This document shows, piece by piece, positions 11,653-23,100 of a DNA stretch of 43,522 nt; position 1 is the first letter of the stretch, and the number at the start of each line of letters is the position of its first letter. The notes beneath the pieces were generated by a model. The model was not told where the DNA came from and did not search any database. It saw only the letters and a list, made by a program, of their open reading frames with translations. The position numbers and the translations under genes were made by a program. Source of the DNA: Rhynchosporium graminicola (taxonomy: Eukaryota; Ascomycota; Leotiomycetes; Helotiales; Ploettnerulaceae); NCBI GenBank assembly GCA_900074885.1, contig FJUW01000006.1:508978-552499 (forward strand), read 5' to 3'.

Positions 11653-12464
11653 TGACCAGAGTTCTCAGTGATATCTGAATACTGGCGCCCGGCATGGGTA
11701 GAAATGGAAAGGTCTGGTACTCGTGGACATAGTGGACCGTCTGACAGTGATCGTTATTTGCCATATCGATTCGTGCATCTGCAATACGGAAATCAGCGCC
11801 CTTGCTGCTGGGAACAATAGCCTGCCCCGGGAAAGGATCCTCGACGGACGGGGTCATCGAGATTGAAGAAGAGCTAGAGAAATCAAGGGCACATTATGCT
11901 TTTGAATCGGAGACAAGCATGGAACAGCTGGACATACGCAAACGATTTTGGGAGCCTATCATAAGCTTGGAAAAACGTCGTAAGAGCAAGTAATGGCGAA
12001 ATCGTTCTTAGTACCGCTCGAGATTTGTCATTCGTCTGGCGGGAAAAATGAAGGCATTCAAAAGTAAAGGCTGTGCAGCTTTCTTTTCTGAGCATCTTTG
12101 AGCCATTGTATCCTGTTCGTGCTGCTGTCTTTTTATCAGAACGGAATCTCATCCTCGCATCAGAATCTTTCTCCGTGTGAACAATTTTAAGCCATTATGA
12201 AGATGTCATGTCGTGTTGATTTCTGCTGAAGTGGTTTTCTCTCGCACGTCTGTCCTCCCTATTTCTCGGCAGTATATTTCAGGTTTTTGTCCCTACCTTA
12301 CTTAATGATACATCAGGTGGCTAGTGAGTAGATATCTATGCAATTGAATCTTCTAGCTTAAAAGTTTTAGATACATCAGTTCCTAGTCTCCATCCATGTC
12401 CATCATATACACCTCTTCCCAAGCCATTGAATCACAAAACGAAAGTTTTGAGCCCCAAAAGAAA
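11653..12464. other. Intergenic between NRPS fragment and sidA 3' end
   Basis: No adenylation-domain sequence is visible in any frame. A minus frame (11600-11857) encodes an 85-residue stretch with conserved-looking composition but no family I recognise, and a 63-codon plus frame (11802-11993) is likewise unassigned. The right half (12180-12464) is AT-rich and probably contains the 3' UTR of sidA. Confidence 0.4.
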
Positions 12465-14066
12465 TCACAACTTCGCTCGAATTCGCTTTTCGACAACCTC
12501 GTTTCCAAAAATAGACTGAACAAGCTCACCTCCACGGACGGCTAAGATGGACAGAAGGGTATCACTCAACTACAGCAACAGTCAGTAATGATCAATACCG
12601 CGAGCTGGGAAGACTTACACCATGCGTACTCTCATTGCAGCCCTGCAACCAAACACCCGCATTCGCAGCGACCTTCCTCTCATCAAACGCAATTTTATAA
12701 TCCCTCCTCACAGGAAACTTCTTCGCCTCTATCGCCATCTCGGTCAAAAGACCTCTCGTCTTGACCAACATGCCTTCATGGGCATTCCTCTCATACCCGG
12801 TCGCTACAAACACTGCATCGACCAATAACTCCTCATCACCCTCCTTCGCAACCTGCACATCATCAACCACCTTCCCAAACGTCAATAATAGCTTCCCATC
12901 AACCTCTCTCGACCTCACAACTTTGCGATTAGTCCTCATCTTGACCTGCCAGTCCCGCTCGTCCTCGCTCCTCAATCTCTGCATGTAGAATCGCTCATAT
13001 AAATGCTCTAGCAAACCTAATCTGACAACTCCGTAATTAGTCGCCTTGTCCGCTTTAATCCTCGACGCCCTCAACTCCGCGCCTTCGGCGAAAATGCCAT
13101 CCACGCGCTCCGGATCGAAAACCTCATTCACAAACGGTGAATCGTCACTAGGTCTTAATGCCGAGCCTTTGATAACCATGGTAATCTTCGCATTAGGATA
13201 CCTGGCTGGTAGATCGTTGAAGATCTCAGCTGCGGACTGGCCGCTACCGAGCACGGCAATGTTGTATGCTGCGCTGCGATCTGGGAGAGCGGAACTGACT
13301 TGCTGGGAGTATTTCGAGGAGTGCACGACTCTAGGTGAGACTTGTGGGAGTTCGGACGGGATTCTTCCTTTCCCGCCTACGGCAATGACAACATGGCGTG
13401 CGATTCTGGTCGTGAGTTCGCCAGTGACGATATCCCTAGCCACGACTTGGAACTGCGTAACCTTCCCGTCCTTCCGCACGGCATCTGGAGAAACCTCCAC
13501 GACCTCCTGTCCATAACTCACCCTCTCCTCGAAATGCCCAGCGCACCATCTCAAGTAATCCTCGTACTCCAGTCTACTCGGCAAGAACGTATCGAGATTG
13601 ATGAACGTGTTGAGTCTCTTCTTGGAGAAGAGGTAGTTGATGAACGTGAACTTTGACTGTGGGTTTCGCGGCGTGGCGAGGTCCTTCATGAACGAGATTT
13701 GCATTTTGGCCCCCGGTAGTTGCATGCCCGCGTGCCAGGCGAACTTGGGTTGGCGCTCGAGGAAGGATACTTTTGCGGTGCTGGATGCGTCCGAGAGGGC
13801 GATGGCGATGGCGAGCGAGGCTGGCCCGAATCCGATGCAGATTAAATCTTCGATAGTGGTTTGGGGTGATACTTTGGAGGGGATGGAACTGTTGATGATG
13901 TTAAGCATTGTACTGACTATCTGTGGCCTGGATGTGGCTCTTTTTGATCGAGGGAGTTGAGTTGTCATGTTTGCTCGATTGTTGTAAGAATGGGAAGTTG
14001 GACTTACACTTGCTCATTGCGAGTCCACGTAAGGTCATCACCGATCTCTTGTGTATTGGAAGCCAT
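12465..14066 (-). CDS. sidA: L-ornithine N5-monooxygenase (SidA family)
   Basis: FAD- and NADPH-dependent enzyme that hydroxylates the side-chain amine of L-ornithine, the first committed step of hydroxamate siderophore synthesis. Proposed exons: 14066-14008, 13912-12619, 12569-12465; introns of 95 and 49 bp with GTAAGT donors and CAG/TAG acceptors. The 485-residue product has the FAD motif GFGPASL (about 47-53), WHAGMQLPG and MQISFMKDLATP, the NADPH motif GSGQSAAE (about 242-249), DDSPFVNEVFDPERVD and ATNYGVVRL. The last intron matters: reading through gives a false ending, whereas splicing restores the family C-terminus THGLSDTLLSILAVRGG ending in RAKL. The first intron is less certain; an unspliced start at 13968 (MTTQLP) is the alternative. 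No disabling change is seen. Two ATCWGATAA sites lie about 1.05 and 1.7 kb upstream. Confidence 0.92.
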
Positions 14067-14096
14067 TCTTGGTGTTTATCTCTCGATTAAGTAGCA

Positions 14097-14573
14097 ATGA
14101 GTGATCTTGCAAAACTTAGAGTATTAAAGCAACTCAGAAAGCCCTTCAAGTACTCTTATTCTGAGGGCTCGGTTTCTATCGAAGTACCTACAGTCGTCGA
14201 CGGAGCAAATCAGATGAAGTCTTTCACAAAGGGTATTGGACCAATCGTAACCTATAAATCACTTAGCAACCAGGTTTTCACGCGAGCCACTGAATATGTG
14301 ACCCCAACAACATGCGTATGTATCACATCTTGGAAAGGCGACAGAGAGGATGTGATTGACAGAGCCAGTAGCGTGAGCGCGCCCTCCTTGTGGCGAGAAA
14401 AGCAAAGCTATGTACGACTACTAAAGCTAGAAATTCTCAAACACGGCTTGTTGGAGCCGCTCTGGGACTGGAAGCAAGTGAATCTGAGAAAAAGTACGTA
14501 CCGCTATGATATAACCGCAAGAGCGAGATATCGGGCAGAGAAAGGAAGCCGTGATGTGAATCTTGAAGTCTAG
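14097..14573 (+). CDS. Unrecognised ORF, 158 codons, doubtful
   Basis: An open frame divergent from sidA, its ATG only 30 bp from the proposed sidA start. It has no transmembrane segment, signal peptide or motif I recognise, and is rich in Lys, Arg and Ser. The tiny gap leaves no room for two promoters, and this is where sidA needs its 5' UTR. It is more likely a chance frame than a gene. Confidence 0.15.
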   Translation: MSDLAKLRVLKQLRKPFKYSYSEGSVSIEVPTVVDGANQMKSFTKGIGPIVTYKSLSNQVFTRATEYVTPTTCVCITSWKGDREDVIDRASSVSAPSLWREKQSYVRLLKLEILKHGLLEPLWDWKQVNLRKSTYRYDITARARYRAEKGSRDVNLEV

Positions 14574-15119
14574 AAGGTTTGCGAAATAGTATCTCTGGTT
14601 AGTCGAGGATGATCAGAAGAAGATCATGTCATAGAAGTAGAATTTTCAAACGAGGATTCGAATACAGTGAAGCAAAGTTTTTAGCTTCAAATTCGGCCAA
14701 GAATGGAATGTCAAAAGATCGGACGCCTCCAATTTCTTAACTTCGCTTGTTAGTGTCGGTTCCATTACATTTCTGCACATATTCCGTACAAAAGAGGAGC
14801 ATGGTCTGTCTCATCCCGCCTAGCCCAGCCCAGCACTTGCAATGCTTACCGACCATCAGGATACATCCACCCCTTCTAGATCTACTTCTGATGGTTCTCT
14901 CATTAATTGCCATCTTCCAGAAGCCCACTCCATATTCGCCCAAGGGATCCAGATTTCTCCTAGAGTTTCCGAGAAATCCAGTAAGCAGCTCCGGCTCGTT
15001 ACATCAAGCTGTCATGCAGTCCTGGTCCATGTAGATCCTCAAACGAGCATGTTATGAAGTCCACCAATTGAAACCACTTTTCGCTTGCACAGCTACACTG
15101 GGACGCTACTGTAGATTAT

Positions 15120-15128
15120 TTATCAGAT
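15120..15128 (-). promoter_or_regulatory. ATCWGATAA (SreA-type GATA) motif
   Basis: TTATCAGAT on the plus strand, that is ATCTGATAA on the minus strand, a perfect match to the extended GATA consensus ATCWGATAA described for the iron-dependent repressor SreA in Aspergillus. It lies about 1.05 kb upstream of the sidA start on the same strand as sidA. It shares the flanking string TTATCAGATCATC with the site at 15740. Confidence 0.45.
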
Positions 15129-15739
15129 CATCGAAGATTAGATTATTGCTCGGCTGATGTATGGCTCTTAAGATCCATGCACCTACCTCTCCACTATTCG
15201 AGCTCACACGCTGCTTTAAGAAGTCCGACATGTACCAGAACAAGCTCCACGCCTCGTCGGAACGGTTCGGTATTACTCGTCTAAGCATTTCTTCAACGGA
15301 GAGAGGTATTTGCAGCTTTTTTCTTTCTCTCCCGACATCCACGCGGCGCTCCCTGATGCGAATCACTCAGCATCTGCAAATCCTCCCATACTCTTGCTCT
15401 GCTCGGGTTTCTACTTCTTGCCAGGTGACCGGTCCATGGATGAGAGAGGTCCTGTCTACGACGTGTCGTCGACTGATTGTTTTCCTCAAAACCTTGAGAA
15501 GCCACACTTCACGGCCGATGTCACGCTACATGACTTTCGTACGACAGGAGAACAGAACCCAAGGCGGGATTTTGCAGAACCCGGTTAGACAAGCCTTGAG
15601 TCTTGGGTCGAAGGGGAAGGTCATGCATGGAATGTGCCTGTACCACGCGGGATACACTTCGGTGACGAATGTGTATGCAAGCCAGTGGGGAAACAGAGTT
15701 TTCACAGGTCTTGCTTCAAGGGCTTAATCTTATCTTATT

Positions 15740-15748
15740 TTATCAGAT
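15740..15748 (-). promoter_or_regulatory. Second ATCWGATAA motif upstream of sidA
   Basis: Identical TTATCAGAT (plus strand), again followed by CATC, about 1.7 kb upstream of the sidA start. Repetition of the site with the same flank on the same strand favours function over chance, although the distance from the gene is large. Confidence 0.4.
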
Positions 15749-17588
15749 CATCTCATCTCATCTCACCGGAGCAGGGGTAGGTAGGAACAGGGTAGATGCC
15801 GAGGTTAATCGTGACCGGCGTGGATTGCTCTGTTTACTTGACAGATGTTAGGCGGCAGGGTTCGGGACAAGACAATGGAGGGGAGGTGTTCAATCGTTGA
15901 CAACCAGCAGCAGGAACGGGTCACTTTTGTGTAGATCTAGATGTATCTTGTGGGTGACTGAACGATTGAAATCCGTATAGTCGATGTCCAAGGACTTCAG
16001 ACGAGTGCGAGTCTACGAGAGCAGAGCTGCTCGACGATCTGACATGGTGTCAAGAATCTGTCATGTTATTCGGCTGACGAGACAAGGAAGTCGGCAGGAG
16101 TATCTCGTCCTGCCTGGACTGTAAAGACTCGGGAGCCAACCTTCTCCTGGAAGCTCCTTCTGCATCCTTCACTCTGGCTGGTCAAATCTTTCTCCTACCT
16201 GCCACTCTTGCCATAGCGAACTGCCGCACCACATTCTGTTCTTGGCGTCTGCACTTCTGACAAGCGGTGTTCATCACTTCATTGGATACCCATAATTTTC
16301 ACAAAAACTCCGCTATCTCATTCGAGGTTGTTGTAAAGTACCTCTATCTCTGCTAGTTACGATAGCAGCTTGATTACAAGCTAAGGAACTCGACACTCTC
16401 TAGACACAGTTGTCCATCTCTCCCGCGCAGTCAAGGTTCAACTCACCATCATCACTCTAGCTGGCATTAGGGACACCAGGAAAGCCACACGGCCAAAAGC
16501 CAGCGGAGTATAACAATGCACAAGAGCTTGAAATGTACTTACATAGCCGTGACTAACTCATCAAATCCAGCTACCCTCCGCGCCCATCTTCCGAGCTCGG
16601 CAGGTAAGTAGTCAGGTTTTGCATCCCAAGCGGAGACCGTGTATCGGAATACAATATGAAGGATCGTAAAAAACGGGACACGTACTCTACGGAGATACAG
16701 CGGTTAAGTGTTGTCATAGAGCTAGCAGGGGGCCAGGGGACTTTACTATCAATCGTAATATCTCTAGATCGCACTAACTTCCCCTTCACTACCTGGGTGA
16801 TTTCTGTCTAGCTATAGACCTGGTCACTACCTTGTATACCTTCCAGGCAAGCGGAGGTGTAAAATAACTGTCAAGCGACGGCCTCTGGACGGTTCGGCAT
16901 ATGAATAGAGGTATAATAAGGGGATCACTAGGGTCGGGTCTCTACTAGTTCCTTCTTAGAAGGACTATTCAAATTAGAAAATTTTACTTCCTAGAGAATG
17001 ATTCAAGAGTGAAGAACAGTCCTAGAATAGTAATTAATAACAGATATAAGGCTAGAGTATAACTCTGTGAATTTTCCTTCTTCGACTTCCCTAGGTAATA
17101 CTAGGAGTTATTTTTACCTAGAGTATACTTCTACTAAATCGACTGAATATCAACTCCTTCTAAGCACTATGTTAAAGTTGATAAGCTAGCGTCGATACCG
17201 AGTATTGACCTACTATCAAGTGTTTCTACTCTTGGTACTGTATTTGATAAGAAAACAACGAGAAATTCCCTGACCTAAGGACCGTCCCCTAGTGATTCCC
17301 CATTTAGAGGACTGTTCATATTCGGAACTATCCTTTGACCGCCATTCGACCATTCCGTGCCATTCAAATGCCTCTGCCAGTGCCTCTAAGGTAGCAAGTC
17401 CAGTTGAACCCCCTGCTAGATCTATGACAACACTTGACCGCTGTACCTCCGTATGGTAACATCCGAAACACCTTGTGAGAAAGAATCCGTCAAATCGACA
17501 TGATTCGCCGAAATAAACTCTTCTTCCACCATGACATGCACACGACAGCGAAGGAGGAAAGTCAAAGTTACTTGAGGTACCTCCCAGT

Positions 17589-17606
17589 ACATGCATGCAT
17601 GCATGT
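17589..17606. repeat. 18-bp perfect palindrome
   Basis: ACATGCATGCATGCATGT reads the same on both strands. It is a short alternating purine-pyrimidine tract, perhaps just simple sequence. Confidence 0.7.
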
Positions 17607-18788
17607 GGCTTCGGGTGACATACAGTACTTTAGCACTGCTAGACGGAGTACAGTAACATTTCATGAAGGAAGGTGGATCATCTGATTAGATTAGATCCTA
17701 ACCCATGTCGCATCAAGCTGTATCGAGCTGCAAGCGGCGAGGCAGGCAGGCAGGGGTAGGAGGAGAACGGGACGGGATGGAAAATTTTATGTCTTAGGCT
17801 GATGTGATTAGATCTCTTGGTTTAATTAGTATATATTTCCGAGATTACGTTAACTGCTTCTTTTTCTTGTTCTTTTTATGGCTTGAAGGCATTGCTCGCT
17901 AGGTCGAGGAATTTGGTAGCTTGGCTGGCTGTTCGCTGTTTCAATAGCTGGAGAGGAAAGTCCGTCACGAACAATCATACTTGAGTACTGCGAAGATCCT
18001 TGGAAATGCCGTCGGAGGAATAGGCCGATTTTGACATGGAGCGTGTTCCTTAACGGAACAGTGATTCATCAGTTTTCTATGAATTGGTGTATTTAGAAGT
18101 TAGTTTAAAAAAATCTTTGACTATTTCTTAGTACCTCGCTGAAATCTCATGAGCTTTCTCTATTTTTACGTCGAGGAATAAAATGCTACCTAGGTATTCA
18201 TGTTGAAAGTTGGCGGTCTCGCTTGTCAAGATCAGCCATCTACTTCCTCCGACCGAGAGCATGACTCAGTCTACCTATTTTCAGCCTTATAATTCTCCAG
18301 GCTCAGGAATTATGCAATTTACGCGGATAAATGATGATGTGTACTGCTTAGGTCTTTTCGACTCACAATAATTACTCAGACGGTATCATCATTATCCTGT
18401 CAAGTCCTCTCAAATCAAATGATATGTTCCACATGTTGGATCAGAACGATACTCGCTTGTCGCTTTAGTGTACAGGTAGCCTGGAGGTTCGTGGAGTTAT
18501 GAGGGTACATTTCGTAGAAATGACCTGTAGTTTATCTTTCGGCGGTGAATACAGTAACTTTTTCAAGATTTCAGAACCCGTTGATGTGGTCCTATAACAT
18601 CTGAATACTTTTGTATTTCCGAGAAATTCTGATCCACAAATTATCTAAATTACCTTGATTTGTTCTTTTAACACAGAAACTTGTTGGGGTCCGGTCCTTA
18701 TGGATCGCGGAATCATATTTTTCTGTCGGCGCGCAGTTTTCACAAAGTGATAATAATGTTAATAGTGCCGTTGTATAACACGAGTCAT

Positions 18789-18880
18789 GGTCGGGTGGTG
18801 TAGTTGGTTATCACATCTCGTTAACAGTCTCATTGTTTCACAATCCGAGAAGGTCCTGGGATCGAGCCCCAGCCTGATCA
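18789..18880 (+). tRNA. tRNA-Val(AAC) with 18-nt intron
   Basis: The acceptor stem GGTCGGG (18789-18795) pairs with CCTGATC (18873-18879), with discriminator A. The anticodon stem TCTCG (18816-18820) pairs with CGAGA (18846-18850). The loop TTAACA carries anticodon AAC at 18823-18825. An intron of about 18 nt (18827-18844) lies at the canonical site one base after the anticodon. T stem CTGGG/CCCAG encloses ATCGAGC. The mature length is 74 nt. The internal A box (TGGTGTAGTTGG) and B box (GGGATCGAGCC) are present, and T-runs follow at 18891 and 18899. Confidence 0.93.
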
Positions 18881-19436
18881 GAATTCATACTTTTGCACTT
18901 TTTGTCTTCTATATGCTTGCGGATTTCTCCGCGTTGAGGCTATCAAAGTCCGACTGAGTGAGAGAGAGAGAGTTCTTTCTACCAGCAGGTTAATTAGTCT
19001 TTGGCATATCTCTCTTAATGAATCGTCTTGTAAATGAAAAGTTCTCATGTGCGGAATCCGCCGAGCTGCAAGCGAATCATTACCCCGCTGAACCCCGCTA
19101 TTGTCTGTCTCCCTTTCTTCTTCTTCTCTCGCTAAAAGAGAGAAAAATCATACTTTATTTACAGACTAACTAACTCATACATGGATAGACAGAGATAGAT
19201 ACATACCTAGCAGGCAGGGCTTAGTCAAAGTAAATGAAAAATCTTTTATCTCCTTTTTGCACCATTACGCGTTTCTACATGCTCCTCCTTCCTCCTAGGC
19301 ACTCATGCTAAGCCGGATCCAAATTGTGAAAATTGGTACTTCCTCGTAATTACAACCGCCGTGTAAGAAACATCCATCTATATGAGCTTCTACTTCTAGC
19401 GAGCAGCAACGCTACAAGTTCCTCTCCGTATGATTC
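18881..19436. other. Intergenic between tRNA and SidI-like 3' end
   Basis: AT-rich, with a GA-repeat (about 18955-18972), CTT repeats near 19115 and no gene. It contains the tRNA transcription terminator and presumably the 3' UTR of the acyl-CoA ligase. Confidence 0.5.
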
Positions 19437-21498
19437 TCACTGCATCGTCTGTTCTTCTTCCGCAATTTCGCTGACGACCACCTTCCTCTTCCCCTTCTCT
19501 TTCGCCTCCAAACCCTTCGTTCTCAATCCCTGTACAATCTCCTCTCCAACCTTCCTCAACACATGTTTCTTCACCTTCCCGCTTCCTGTCTGGGGCACCT
19601 CATCCATTCCCACCTCTTCATCGCCAAACCAAAACACATGCACGGGCGCCTTATGCCATCCCAGAGCCTGACGAACCCAGACTCGCAGCTCGTCATCTGT
19701 CGGCCGGTCAAGCCAATGGGAAGACGAAGATGGGAGCAGGAAAGCCACGACCACTTCACCGTATTTGTGGTGTGGGATACCGACGACTGCGGATCTAGAG
19801 ACGTGGCCTGATGGGTGGGAGGTGAGTCGTGATTCGATTTCAACGGGGTAGATGTTTTCGCCTCCTATTCACCACCGTGATTAGCCGAGTCCTCTGTTTT
19901 CGCTTCCTTGGGGTGTTGTATGTGAACTTACCTCTGATGATAATATCCTTAAACCGTCCCGTGATAGTACAATACCCCTCCGCATCAAACACGGCCTCAT
20001 CACCAGTATGCAACCAAAGTACCCCGCTCTCATCCCTAACCATGCACTCCTTCGTTTTCTCCTCATTCATCCAATATCCCTTCTGCAAACTATAGCCCGC
20101 CATACACAACTCTCCTCTCTCTCCAATCCTCACCGTCCTCCCGTCTCGGGCAACAATCTTGCAATGCATATGTGGCATTACCTTGCCGACACTGTTGAGT
20201 CTGCGCTCGATACTCGTTGTACAGGTAGCGTTGAAACAGGTAGGACTCGCTTCCGTCAAGCCGTAACTACTCGTGAATTCCGTCATGTTCAGCTCTTCGA
20301 AGAGACGTTCCATGAGAGGCTTTGGTACTGGTGCTCCGGCTATGATTCCGGTTCGGAGATGGGGACAGGAGAAGGTTGAGGGCCGGGGCAAGGAGAGAAG
20401 TTCTTCGAACATGGCGGGCACGCCGTGGAGTGCTGTAACGCGTTCGCTGGAGAGGACAGAGAGAACGGCTGGCGCAGAGAAGGTGGGTGAGGGGAGGATG
20501 ATGGATGCGCCGTGGGAAAGACAGGTTAGGAGACCGAGGACGAGACCGAAACAGTGGAAGAGAGGTGGCGGACAGCAGAGGACATCGGCAGATGTGAAGG
20601 ACATGCGATGGCCAATGAAGCGCGCATTATTGATCAAATTGCTATAAACAATTAGCTTATTGGTGTCCTTGATTTAGCTCCTCCAACAATTTTGAAGTGT
20701 CATCATCTTACTGGTGAGTTAACATCGCAGCTTTTGGATGCCCTGTCGAACCACTCGTATACTGCAAGTTGCATACATCATGTGTATGTGCTAACCTCCT
20801 CGCAGCCTCGAATTCCTCGACCGATATTTTCGAGCTGAGTCCATCTTTCACATCTGAGTACGTCGTGAACTTTTCGAAGGTTCCGTGCAGAGTCGCTATC
20901 GTCTTCAGTTCTGGTGTTCGGTTGCGATCCTCGCTAAGCTGGCTCAGTAGTTCTGCGTTGGAATGCCGTCCATACTTCTCTTCGATAAAAAGTACTTTGC
21001 ATCCTAGATATGTGCGAGTCAGGTCTCTTCTGCAACAAGTGACAAGTGAAGTATCCCGGAAGATGAAGACTTACCAGAATGCTTCAACGCATGCAAAGCC
21101 TCCTCCGCGGTATATGTTGCATTCAGCACAACCAAAATACATCCCAGATACCCAGCAGCGAAGAAAGTCGCAGCATATTCCTCACAATTGCTAGCCAGAA
21201 TGCCAATCCTATCACCCTTTTCCAGCCCAACTGCCAGTAATCCTTTAGCTAGAATCCTGCTCTGCTGTTGGAGTTTCGAGTATGTCCATCGGACACCAGT
21301 GTGTGCTACGACTAGACATTCTTTATCTCCTCTTATCTCGCATTGTTCGTCGAGTAGACTTCCTAAGGTCAAGTCTCGCAGCGGAGGCTCGAGTTCTCCG
21401 TGGACGATTGATAGATCTGTGGGGTTTTCGGTTGAAGTACCAGCAAGATGGTGTTGCGTTTGCTGTAAACGCTGAAGAGGGATGGTGGAAGAAGCCAT
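19437..21498 (-). CDS. sidI: Peroxisomal acyl-CoA ligase, SidI-like (mevalonyl-CoA ligase candidate)
   Basis: ANL-superfamily ligase that adenylates a carboxylic acid and transfers it to CoA; in the SidI family the acid is mevalonate, used for the anhydromevalonyl arm of fusarinines. Exons 21498-21075, 21003-20712, 20641-19932 and 19864-19437; introns of 71, 70 and 67 bp with GTAAG donors; 617 residues. An N-terminal PTS2 signal, RLQQTQHHL (residues 10-18, R-L-x5-H-L), predicts peroxisomal import, as known for SidI. Adenylation motifs are intact: YTSGSTGHPKAAMLTHHN (about 224-241), SSYGLTEASP, WLHTGDEAVFDAEGY, TGRFKDIIIRGGENIYPVE and TGSGKVKKHVLR (about 568-579). No stop or frameshift was found. 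The substrate is inferred from PTS2 and sidA nearby; a generic medium-chain acyl-CoA synthetase is the alternative. Confidence 0.8.
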
Positions 21499-23100
21499 TT
21501 TGCGATGGAGATTCAGGACTATATATGTGGGTGTTGACTACGCTCGACCAGTCTCTCTCTCAGGTCTGAAGGATGGCAAAATGTTGGTTTAGTTGTCCTT
21601 ATATCTATCCTATCTGCAGGTGATGTCGTACGGGAAGCCTTACAATCCAAGTAGAAGCGGCTTTTCTAGACCACAGGAACGGTATTGCTTCAGGGTCATA
21701 AATATATGCGTGACCCTTGCTACAAGACCCACTACATTGAGCTTCCATCTTGCCGAGGGAGAAATCGATACCGTTGAAGAGCTGTTCTCCGGTATTGGTG
21801 ACTTGCCCGTTTTCGTCATTCCAGCTGCCAAAACCAACTGCCTCATCTCGTCCCTTCATATGCCGAACATATCCACAAGCTTCGAAGATCAAACCTCGAG
21901 AATTTCCTTAGAGCAGCAAGCAACACCTAAAGTTCGCACCATTTTCAGATCTCGGCTTCAATCGCAGATTTGCATGTCTACTCGCCAACAGTGCCGGGGG
22001 GGGGGGGCATACGTAAACAAGGAGGACCTATTAAAGCCATCCACCAGCATCCTACAAACTAAAACAAAAAAACCTTCGACAAAAACATCCAGCCCTGTCC
22101 CAATCGGGCAAGTCCACTTTTCCGCTATATACAACCAATAAATCACTATCCAGAGTCCTGAACTCTCTCAAGTAACTGGAAGCAAAGTATCCCCAAATGT
22201 CGGAAGATGATCTGATAAGATTAAGGAAGTGAGCTAGTCAGGTTCATGCAGTCTTTTTAGGTTATCGGATCCGCTTGATGGCGCATTACAACGTCACACG
22301 CTCTCTCTGCACGCTGGAGCGGCGACTTCGACGAGTCCTAACGACCCTTGAAAGTCTCCTGGGATGCTCATTAATCGTGCTTTAGCAAGGCCGACGCTAT
22401 TAGATCATTTCACTTGCTTTAGTCAGTCCATGCGAGCTTTTTCTTTTGGCAGGCATGTTTCAGTATCCTTGCATCCATGATGATCTGGGATGATGGGGCG
22501 AGGATGTCGTGATAGGGCCGAGAGATCTAATCAGATGAGATCCGAGGATTGCGTGGCATGCATGCTCCGTACAGTATGTGGAGCCGAAGTGGAGGTCGTG
22601 GTCGGGGATCTCTCTCTTGTTTCCGTGTCAGGTGTTCCGTTGGGAAGCTGGGTGACTGATTCCGAAATATCGTGAGCAGCGAGCGACATCGGCTTCATCA
22701 CAAAGTCTCCCTCCCGGACAACTTGACCGTGACTTTGGATATGGCGTCGGGTCATACGAATTCCTCACCCGCGACGTGGAATCCGTAAGGCAGATAGATG
22801 CACAAGCGCGGCGGCACGAGTCCAGGTACCGTTTTCTTGCTAGGAAACCAACGAGAGAAGAGACTTTCATCTACCTGCCAAGTACGTACGCGTAAATAGC
22901 ATACGATACAGCTCCAGATGCCTGGGCAAGACCTCGTACGTAAAGCTTCCTGTTTGACTCCGAGCTTCATTTCGGTGAGCTCTATGATAAATAGTATTTC
23001 GTTATTTTCATTCATCTATCTTGTTCCTTTCTGTCTGTCTGTATATCATTGTCGGAGTCCACAGACTTTCTTCTCCCTAGCATATCCAGATCAAAGCAAA
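21499..23100. other. Divergent promoter region between ligase and FAD oxidoreductase
   Basis: About 1.6 kb between two divergently transcribed genes. Long frames on both strands (for example plus 21593-22141 and minus 21605-21892) carry no known motif and are probably chance. A run of 12 G is at 21996-22007. One perfect ATCWGATAA site is at 22210-22218. The last 80 bp before the oxidoreductase ATG is pyrimidine-rich, usual for fungal core promoters. Confidence 0.5.
22210..22218 (+). promoter_or_regulatory. ATCWGATAA motif in the divergent promoter
   Basis: ATCTGATAA on the plus strand, an exact match to the SreA-type consensus, about 0.7 kb upstream of the ligase start and 0.9 kb upstream of the oxidoreductase start. 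It could serve either gene or both. Confidence 0.45.

Larger units (their letters stand above)
14574..18788. other. Long intergenic region upstream of sidA, no gene identified
   Basis: About 4.2 kb. Overlapping frames near 15100-15730 on both strands give protein-like text in places (minus frame 15106-15366, for example) but no family I can name and no coherent exon chain; a decayed gene is possible. 16890-17170 is AT-rich and could be an old repeat. A perfect 18-bp palindrome of alternating ATGC lies at 17589-17606. A minus frame at 17216-17596 (126 codons) is unassigned. Two GATA-factor motifs are listed separately. Confidence 0.4.

Noticed and set aside
11600..11857. Minus-strand 85-codon frame with conserved-looking composition beside the NRPS fragment
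   Set aside because: No motif or splice partner found; overlaps the end of the NRPS frame. Could be a fragment of a lost gene but nothing supports a call.
13046..13516. Plus-strand frames of 156 and 107 codons inside sidA
   Set aside because: Antisense shadows of the sidA coding sequence.
15161..15727. 188-codon plus frame and overlapping minus frames
   Set aside because: Mutually overlapping frames on both strands with no recognisable family; none is clearly better than the others.
17216..17596. 126-codon minus frame with a VIDLAGGSTGLATLEAL segment, briefly considered as a cofactor-binding motif
   Set aside because: Glycine spacing does not fit a Rossmann motif well, and the rest has no matching fold signature.
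20008..20647. Plus-strand frames of about 124 codons inside the ligase
   Set aside because: Antisense shadows of ligase exon 3.
21593..22141. 182-codon plus-strand frame upstream of the ligase
   Set aside because: No domain, contains the 12-G run, and lies in the ligase 5' region; probably chance.
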